From Bacillota bacterium (lineage in GTDB: Bacteria; Bacillota; Clostridia; Ch29): a stretch of DNA of 64,000 bases. Both the position numbers and the translations under genes were made by a program. Each line of letters begins with the position of its first letter. Within the stretch, counting starts at the first letter, position 1. This document shows positions 59,190 to 64,000 of this stretch, one piece after another. The stretch covers positions 1-64,000 of the forward strand of contig JABVCK010000008.1 of assembly GCA_013540605.1 (NCBI GenBank), given 5' to 3'. The notes beneath the pieces are model-generated. The model did not search any database and was not told the DNA's origin. It saw only the letters and a program-made list of their open reading frames with translations.

Positions 59190-60155
59190 TTATACGTACA
59201 GGTCATCGAACAGCTCTTCAGGATCCGGGTACGGACTGTTCTTTGCATATTCTACCGCTTCTTCGATCGATTTCTTCACCTGTTCTTTTATTTGATCAAG
59301 TTCGTTCCTGCTCATCAGATTTTCGTCCATAACCCTTTTTTCAAACCGCTTTATAGGGTCATTCTTATCAAATCTCTCCTGGACTTCCTCCCTCGTTCTG
59401 TACATCTCCGGGTCACCCACAAAGTGCCCCTTTATCCTGTAGGTTTTGGCTTCCAAGAGTGTCGGCCCTCCACCCTGTCTGGCCCTTTCCACTGCTTCCT
59501 TTGCCGCATCGTAAACCGCAAACACGTCGTTGCCGTCTACTATAACGCCCGGCATACCATAGCCCACAGCCCTGTCCGCTATGTCCGCCACGGAGGTAGT
59601 GGTTTTGTAGGGTGTTGTAGAAGCCCACTCGTTGTTTTCACACACAAATATTACCGGCAGCTTCCAGGCAGCCGCCATGTTAGCGGCTTCGTGGAATGTT
59701 CCCCTGTTGGAAGCGCCATCCCCGAAGAAAACTACGGCTACGTTGTCCTTCTTCTGCATCTTTATAGCCAGAGCGGCACCGGTTGCCAGCGTATATCCTC
59801 CGCCAACCACACCATTAGCTCCCAGCATCCCCACACTAAAATCCGCTATATGCATTGACCCGCCCTTTCCTTTGCAGTGGCCGGTCTTTTTCCCGAAAAT
59901 CTCCGCCATCATCCGGTTTACGTCTGCACCTTTGGCAATTGTGTGTCCATGGCCCCTATGGGTACTCTGGATGTAATCATCCCTGGTCAGATTCGCGCAT
60001 ACTCCCGTAGCTACAGCTTCTTCACCTATATACAGGTGTACAAAGCCGGGAATTTCGCCTGCAAGAAAATATTTTTCTATATTCTCTTCGAAAAATCTTA
60101 TTTTTACCATCGTCTTATAAAAGTCATTCAACAAATCTTTATCTATTTTTGTCAA
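59190..60155 (-). CDS. acoA: 2-oxoacid/acetoin dehydrogenase E1 component, alpha subunit
   Basis: A 321-residue ThDP-binding subunit with FFGDGASNRGTFHEAAN to ENN as the ThDP motif, HRGHGHTIAKG, GKGGSMH and the phosphorylation-loop-like TYRIKGHFVGD. AcoA is somewhat shorter than PdhA and fits this size. The start is TTG 60155 with GGGAGGTGA upstream. First gene of the operon; a sigma-54 promoter lies 102-117 bases upstream. Confidence 0.92.
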   Translation of the reverse strand: MTKIDKDLLNDFYKTMVKIRFFEENIEKYFLAGEIPGFVHLYIGEEAVATGVCANLTRDDYIQSTHRGHGHTIAKGADVNRMMAEIFGKKTGHCKGKGGSMHIADFSVGMLGANGVVGGGYTLATGAALAIKMQKKDNVAVVFFGDGASNRGTFHEAANMAAAWKLPVIFVCENNEWASTTPYKTTTSVADIADRAVGYGMPGVIVDGNDVFAVYDAAKEAVERARQGGGPTLLEAKTYRIKGHFVGDPEMYRTREEVQERFDKNDPIKRFEKRVMDENLMSRNELDQIKEQVKKSIEEAVEYAKNSPYPDPEELFDDLYV

Positions 60156-60256
60156 AGCAGTCACCTCCCTTTTTTCATGGCCCTTAACGCCCATATAACC
60201 GTTTCCCTCCCTCCGTTTGTTGTATTATTTTGTTGCCTTGTATATTTCTTATTAAT

Positions 60257-60272
60257 TACAAGAGTCATGCCA
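60257..60272 (-). promoter_or_regulatory. Sigma-54 (-24/-12) promoter of the aco/TRAP operon
   Basis: On the minus strand TGGCATG-N4-TTGTA, close to the consensus TGGCACG-N4-TTGCA: GG and its flanks match, and the -12 element has GT in place of GC. It is correctly oriented to E1-alpha, 100 bases before its start. Confidence 0.75.
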
Positions 60273-60372
60273 AAGTGCATAAATGCTATCTACTAAATAG
60301 AACCGCCACCGATATACTTTATTTTACCTGCTTTGCAGCTATAACCTAACGGATATTTTTTGCCTCAGTAAA

Positions 60373-60404
60373 TACCAGACAAGGGGACAGGGACTTGTCT
60401 GGTA
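60373..60404. promoter_or_regulatory. 11-bp hairpin with GGGGACAGGGA loop
   Basis: TACCAGACAAG pairs with CTTGTCTGGTA. The loop resembles the GGGGAC words of the dispersed repeats. It sits between the enhancer sites and the promoter and may be a bidirectional 3'-end structure of a repeat element. Confidence 0.5.
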
Positions 60405-60413
60405 AATAAAAAA

Positions 60414-60430
60414 TGCTCAAAATTTGAGCA
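60414..60430. promoter_or_regulatory. Upstream activator site 1 (palindrome)
   Basis: TGCTCAAA-A-TTTGAGCA, a perfect dyad 37 bases beyond the activator gene's stop and about 150 bp upstream of the sigma-54 promoter. Confidence 0.75.
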
Positions 60431-60436
60431 TAAATA

Positions 60437-60453
60437 TGCGCAAATTTTGAGCA
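60437..60453. promoter_or_regulatory. Upstream activator site 2 (palindrome)
   Basis: TGCGCAAA-T-TTTGAGCA, same as site 1 but for one base. The centres are 23 bp apart, about two helical turns, as expected for cooperative binding of activator dimers on one face. Confidence 0.75.
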
Positions 60454-60466
60454 TTGTCCTATTCTT

Positions 60467-62452
60467 TCACACTAGCTCATATTTGTTTATCTTATTATAT
60501 AGGGTATTCCTGCTGATCTTTAATGCGTTTGCCGCTTGGCTGATGTTGCCGTTCATAACCTGCAAAGCATTCTTTATCGCCCTCTTCTCCATTTCTTCAA
60601 TGCTTTCTATCACGTCATGGCTGCCCTGGCTATTCATTCGGTTTCCCATGCTTTCACTGTCCTTCAATAAGCTGAGCGGCAGGTCTTTAACGCAAATCTG
60701 CCTGGTACGGCATACATTTATGGCCCTTTCGATTGTGTTCTCCAGCTCCCTGACATTTCCCGGCCAATTATGATTAGTGAGGTATTTCATAGCCTGTTCT
60801 GAAATTTCAATGACGTTCTTATCGAGTTTATTATTGATCTTGCTCATCAAATAATACGACAGTTCCTCGATATCTCCCTTCCTGTCCCTTAACGGGGGTA
60901 TGGATATATTCAGCACGTTCAGGCGGTAGTACAGATCCCGTCTGAAATTCTCCTGGTTGCATTCCTCCATGAGGTTTTTATTTGTGGCTGCAATAATCCT
61001 TACATCAACGTCAAAGATATTGGTCCCTCCTATACGCGTTATACGCTTTTCCTGGAGAACGCGCAGCAGCTTTGACTGCATATCCAGAGGCATATCGCCT
61101 ATCTCATCCAGAAATATTGTGCCCCCGTTCGCCAGTTCGAACTTACCCGGCCTTCCGTTCTTTAATGCGCCGGTAAAGGCGCCGCCTTCGTACCCGAACA
61201 GTTCGCTTTCTATCAGCTCCCTCGGAACCGCCGCACAGTTAACCGTAATGAATGGCTGGTCCTTTCTGCTGCTTGCGTTGTGGATCGCATGGGCGAACAA
61301 TTCCTTCCCCGTTCCGCTTTCACCCTGTATCAGCACGTTGGAAGAGCTCTTTGCGGCAATCTGCGCCAGCCTGATGCTCTCCTTTATCTTGCCGCTGCTA
61401 CCGATTATGCTTTCAAAGGTGAAGTTTGCGTGGGCGCCCACCATATCGTTAACCATCTTCTGCACCCTTTTTATCTTGCGGAAGGTATCAACCACGCCGG
61501 TTATATTACCGTTTTCATCCCTGATGGGAACCGCGGTCTTGATAAAATGCATTTTTATCCCATACTTGTTGGTAACGATAAACTCCTTGTCTATATATCC
61601 CTTGCCTGTTTCCAGTACATTCAGAACCACCGGTTTGAAATCCACCACGTCTGAAATATGCCTTCCCACCGACTCTTTCCTGTCAATATTCAGTATGTCA
61701 GCCCCTATATCATTAATATAGGTTATATAGCCTCTGTTATCAATCGTAAGCAATCCATCGGACATGGACTCAACAATCGCGTTCTGGTATTTGTTCTGAA
61801 TCTTGAGTTCATTGGACGCTATATGCGCTTCTATTTTTGTCTCTATCGCACGGGCTGCTGCAACCACCATGCCGAGAGTATGAGGATGAACCATGTTCTG
61901 GTAACCGCTGACATTGAGTATGCCTATTATTTCACCCCTGGCATGAATCGGCGCAGCTGAGCAAGCCCAGTCTCTGTGGACAAAGCAGAAGTGTTCGGAT
62001 CCGCATATCTGCACAGGCTTATCTTCGATCAGGGCGGAATTTATCGCAGTATTGCCCACATACTGCTCATCCCAGCATGCCCCTCTTACGAAATTCAGCT
62101 GGTCTGCCGAGTTTTTCAGTATCTCTCCGTCGCCTATTACTTCCAGCACCCTTGCTTTTTTATCCGCAAGGACAACCACGAACCCGGAACCTTTGACAAA
62201 GGAATACAGGTCCTGCATGAAGGGCTCGGCAAAGTTGATCAGTTCATTGTTTTCCTGCAGCAATGCATCAAGCTCGTCTCCCTTTATTAACTCGAAACAC
62301 TTTCCTTCATAGGGGTTTATCCCTGCCTGTATACACCGCTTCCATCCCCTCATAACATAGGGCTTGTCCCTATTCTCTTCAGCCTTCCGGATTCCGGAAA
62401 CACCGACACCATCCGGCATCTCATGTCCGTTGACCGCTTTATTAATCCCCAT
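60467..62452 (-). CDS. acoR: Sigma-54-dependent transcriptional activator (AcoR-like)
   Basis: A 661-residue activator: N-terminal GAF-like region (about 60-190, [20 protein letters not shown]), PAS domain (about 225-330, [20 protein letters not shown]), AAA+ domain with GESGTGKE and GAFTGA (sigma-54 contact) and [11 protein letters not shown], then a Fis-type helix-turn-helix ([20 protein letters not shown]). It is encoded immediately upstream of its target operon, with the two palindromes just behind its stop codon. ATG 62452 has GGGAGGTG 7 bases ahead. The ligand is probably acetoin or the TRAP substrate. Confidence 0.93.
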   Translation of the reverse strand: MGINKAVNGHEMPDGVGVSGIRKAEENRDKPYVMRGWKRCIQAGINPYEGKCFELIKGDELDALLQENNELINFAEPFMQDLYSFVKGSGFVVVLADKKARVLEVIGDGEILKNSADQLNFVRGACWDEQYVGNTAINSALIEDKPVQICGSEHFCFVHRDWACSAAPIHARGEIIGILNVSGYQNMVHPHTLGMVVAAARAIETKIEAHIASNELKIQNKYQNAIVESMSDGLLTIDNRGYITYINDIGADILNIDRKESVGRHISDVVDFKPVVLNVLETGKGYIDKEFIVTNKYGIKMHFIKTAVPIRDENGNITGVVDTFRKIKRVQKMVNDMVGAHANFTFESIIGSSGKIKESIRLAQIAAKSSSNVLIQGESGTGKELFAHAIHNASSRKDQPFITVNCAAVPRELIESELFGYEGGAFTGALKNGRPGKFELANGGTIFLDEIGDMPLDMQSKLLRVLQEKRITRIGGTNIFDVDVRIIAATNKNLMEECNQENFRRDLYYRLNVLNISIPPLRDRKGDIEELSYYLMSKINNKLDKNVIEISEQAMKYLTNHNWPGNVRELENTIERAINVCRTRQICVKDLPLSLLKDSESMGNRMNSQGSHDVIESIEEMEKRAIKNALQVMNGNISQAANALKISRNTLYNKINKYELV

Positions 62453-62511
62453 AACTACACCTCCCACTGAAAAGATTATAACATAAAGTGCTAAATTTTT
62501 GAACACCCTTT

Positions 62512-62644
62512 CAGTGGCCAGTCGGCAGACGCCAGAAAGGTCAAAAGTCGAAAGTTGGAAAGTCGAAAGTCAACAGTTACCAGAGAACAGTTACTAGGAC
62601 CTAGCACCTGTGATCTGTGATCTAGTACCTAGCACCTACCAACT
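62512..62644. repeat. Degenerate heptamer array 4 (19 units in perfect register)
   Basis: 133 bp divide into 19 words of 7 bp: CAG-starting words first, then gtcgaaa-like, agttacc-like and last acct/atct-ending words (gtgatct twice, agcacct twice). The last word, accaact, contains the first two bases of the stop codon of the gene at 62643. Same order and orientation as arrays 2 and 3. Confidence 0.88.
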
Positions 62645-63053
62645 ATAAAGCTGTCTCCTCGTATCCCAGGAGTATAGAAATCTTCTGAAGGGCCAGGTGC
62701 CTTGCGTCAGGACTGATTGCGGCTTTTTGATTGTCTTTACGCTCCCATCCGGGAAGCGGTGTGTAAGGTATGAATCTGAAACATTCTTCCAGCAATAATT
62801 CTTTTTCCTTGGAGTTCCCTTCGTGTTTCATCCAATCAACAACACATCTTTTCAGTTGTTCCCATTCGAGAAAAAACTGTTCTTTACCGCCATAGATGGT
62901 AATGAAAGGCAGAATCCCTTGCTGCCAGCGGTTCTGCCAATCCCTTTTGTACTCAAATACTCCGGCATCGTTTTCTTCTATTAAATCATGCAAGACGATC
63001 TGGTTTAACAGGTTGTAGAGAATAAATTTGCGTGTCTGCATACCAAAGGTCAT
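62643..63053 (-). CDS. Hypothetical protein flanked by repeats
   Basis: A 136-residue, mainly helical soluble protein rich in W and E (NRWQQGILPF, EQFFLEWEQLKRCVVDWMKHEG). No domain recognised. ATG 63053 has AAAGGAGG 9 bases upstream. That SD is fused to the end of a REP-like element, and the stop codon lies in heptamer array 4, so both borders of the gene are repeat DNA. Whether it is expressed is uncertain. Confidence 0.6.
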   Translation of the reverse strand: MTFGMQTRKFILYNLLNQIVLHDLIEENDAGVFEYKRDWQNRWQQGILPFITIYGGKEQFFLEWEQLKRCVVDWMKHEGNSKEKELLLEECFRFIPYTPLPGWERKDNQKAAISPDARHLALQKISILLGYEETAL

Positions 63054-63066
63054 CTTAGTTTCCCTC

Positions 63067-63185
63067 CTTTAAGGTATGGGGACACACCTCCCAAATATCG
63101 GCCAGGGGACACACCGCTGCTATGCGGGTATTCCTTGCTGCGGAATGTCCCCAATATATAACTCTCGGGCGGGAGGAATGTCCCC
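63067..63185. repeat. REP-like element, compound copy in minus orientation
   Basis: A full element (GGGGACACACCGCTGCTATGC to GCGGAATGTCCCC) with an extra GGGGACACACC unit on one side and a GGAATGTCCCC unit on the other. The border next to the minus-strand gene reads, on the minus strand, TGTCCCCATACCTTAAAGGAGG. The rest of the gap to 63364 holds only a TATAAT-like promoter for the next gene. Confidence 0.75.
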
Positions 63186-63364
63186 GATTTTCCCCTATTA
63201 CTATATTTGGCGCCATCCACAGCTTTCCTCCAACTATTCATACAGATTTTTCCTACAAATTAATTGAAAACCCGGCATTTTCCTACTCAAAATGCGTAGA
63301 ATATAACATGATACTCCCTTAGCAATCGGGGGTATATAATATAATGTAAAGGGAGGGGAAAACC

Positions 63365-64000
63365 ATGAGCCGGAAGAAGCTTATACTATTATACACATTA
63401 ATAGCTGTTCTTATTGTTATCGGTTCCTACTTCCTGAATGCACAGCTGGATCCCCTGCAGCTATCCTGGAGAATAATTGTGATAATATTCGTCATAAATA
63501 TCTTCCTTATAGCCTCTGTGATACTGCTTGAAAAAAGAAACCCGTACAAGACGATTGCGTGGCTTCTCGTCTTTATTGCATTTCCCATCGGAGGTTACGT
63601 ACTGTACACCTTTTTTGGAAGGAATATGAGAAAAGAGAGGATTCTCAAGAACCTGAAGGATTATAACAGGTGCTACGAGATACTGGCAACATACAGGTCT
63701 GCCCTTAAATCCCCGGACTTTGACATGCCTGATTTGCGAATAAACAGGCTTATGAAAAACAGCACTACCCTTCCCATACAGTTCTACAACAACATAAAGG
63801 TACTGACCAACGGTCCCAGTACCTTCAGGGAAATCATCAAGGAGCTGAGGAAGGCAAGGGATCACATTCATATGGAATATTACATCATAAGGGATGATAA
63901 ACTGGGAGTGCATATAAGAAATATACTGATTGAAAAGGCAAGGCAGGGTGTGGAGATCAGGATTCTTTATGACGGCGTCGGCTCCATGCAGCTTACCCAG
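63365..64000 (+). CDS. cls: Cardiolipin synthase (truncated by window edge)
   Basis: The first 212 residues of a phospholipase D-family cardiolipin synthase: two N-terminal membrane helices (LILLYTLIAVLIVIGSYFL and RIIVIIFVINIFLIASVILL), a PLDc_N-like segment (RNPYKTIAWLLVFIAFPIGGYVLYTFFG), then the start of the first PLD domain (HIHMEYYIIRDDKLG and VEIRILYDGVGS). It joins phosphatidylglycerols into cardiolipin. The HKD motifs lie beyond the window. ATG 63365 has GGGAGGGG upstream. Confidence 0.9.
   Translation, partial: MSRKKLILLYTLIAVLIVIGSYFLNAQLDPLQLSWRIIVIIFVINIFLIASVILLEKRNPYKTIAWLLVFIAFPIGGYVLYTFFGRNMRKERILKNLKDYNRCYEILATYRSALKSPDFDMPDLRINRLMKNSTTLPIQFYNNIKVLTNGPSTFREIIKELRKARDHIHMEYYIIRDDKLGVHIRNILIEKARQGVEIRILYDGVGSMQLTQ

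Noticed and set aside
58848-59858. 336-codon plus-strand frame opposite E1-alpha/E1-beta
   Set aside because: Shadow of two well-conserved genes; no SD and no recognisable domain.
60373-60404. Hairpin as terminator of the acoR-like gene
   Set aside because: No T-run follows on the minus strand and the hairpin lies upstream of that gene's 3' end relative to transcription; more likely part of a repeat.
63067-63185. CRISPR-like repeats
   Set aside because: Units are inverted and of unequal length without regular spacers; they are REP-like elements.
1-64000. rRNA, tRNA, CRISPR arrays, replication origin
   Set aside because: No stretch matched rRNA or cloverleaf tRNA patterns by eye, and no regular repeat-spacer array or DnaA-box cluster was seen.

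Overview
This 64 kb window looks like chromosome of an anaerobic, spore-forming member of the Clostridia (Bacillota). The support is a YhcN/YlaJ-type spore lipoprotein, a CwlD-like amidase, a glycyl radical enzyme with its oxygen-sensitive activase, a tungsten-type aldehyde:ferredoxin oxidoreductase, strong AGGAGG ribosome binding sites, frequent TTG and GTG starts, and S-layer homology domains. I saw no rRNA, tRNA, CRISPR array, phage module or intact transposase. The genus cannot be told from the sequence alone.

Layout. 1-5.0 kb: a structured leader with a small ORF, then an N-acyl-D-amino-acid deacylase with a two-gene membrane system (one subunit DUF5058) and its regulator. 5.0-9.1 kb: GntR regulator, glycyl radical enzyme and activase, opening with a palindromic operator and an apparently leaderless promoter. 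9.1-15.7 kb: NarL-type two-component system with a lipoprotein and ABC-2 exporter. 15.8-18.4 kb: small cell-wall and regulatory genes. 18.4-19.5 kb: a graveyard of three broken genes, including an IS200-like (RAYT) transposase remnant. 19.5-24 kb: a visibly more GC-rich block with a cobalamin-dependent mutase-like enzyme, a sodium:amino acid symporter with its small subunit, and a regulator. 24-29 kb: an ECF sigma/anti-sigma unit with secreted proteins. 29.4-42.6 kb: UDP-glucose dehydrogenase, glycerate kinase/CdaR, DUF2089 pair, MFS/UbiX, a YtrA-type ABC operon and a MarR/cation-efflux pair. 42.7-51.8 kb: TrmB regulator with a PLP enzyme, DedA, PflX-like radical SAM protein, AOR with MoaD-like protein, a PII-like protein and an S-layer protein. 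52-62.5 kb: an eight-gene operon joining a 2-oxoacid/acetoin dehydrogenase complex to a TRAP transporter, preceded by a sigma-54 promoter, two upstream palindromes and the gene of the matching sigma-54 activator. 62.5-64 kb: an unknown gene and the start of a cardiolipin synthase.

The most unusual signal is non-coding. Four intergenic segments (13638-13817, 33615-33775, 40938-41025, 62512-62644) are built of degenerate 7-bp words kept in strict register for up to 23 consecutive units. Each passes from CAG-ending heptamers on one side to ACT- or TCT-type heptamers on the other. One array sits between two copies of a 23-bp duplication of a gene's 3' end. A second family, REP-like elements bounded by GGGGACA and TGTCCCC, occurs at 403, 25375, 39006 and 63067; a third, GGGGACGGTTCT, is scattered near the RAYT remnant. 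Several regulatory circuits can be read from the DNA: MarR sites of identical design at marR and the efflux gene, a YtrA-type operator, a hairpin masking a ribosome binding site, and the sigma-54 enhancer/promoter unit.
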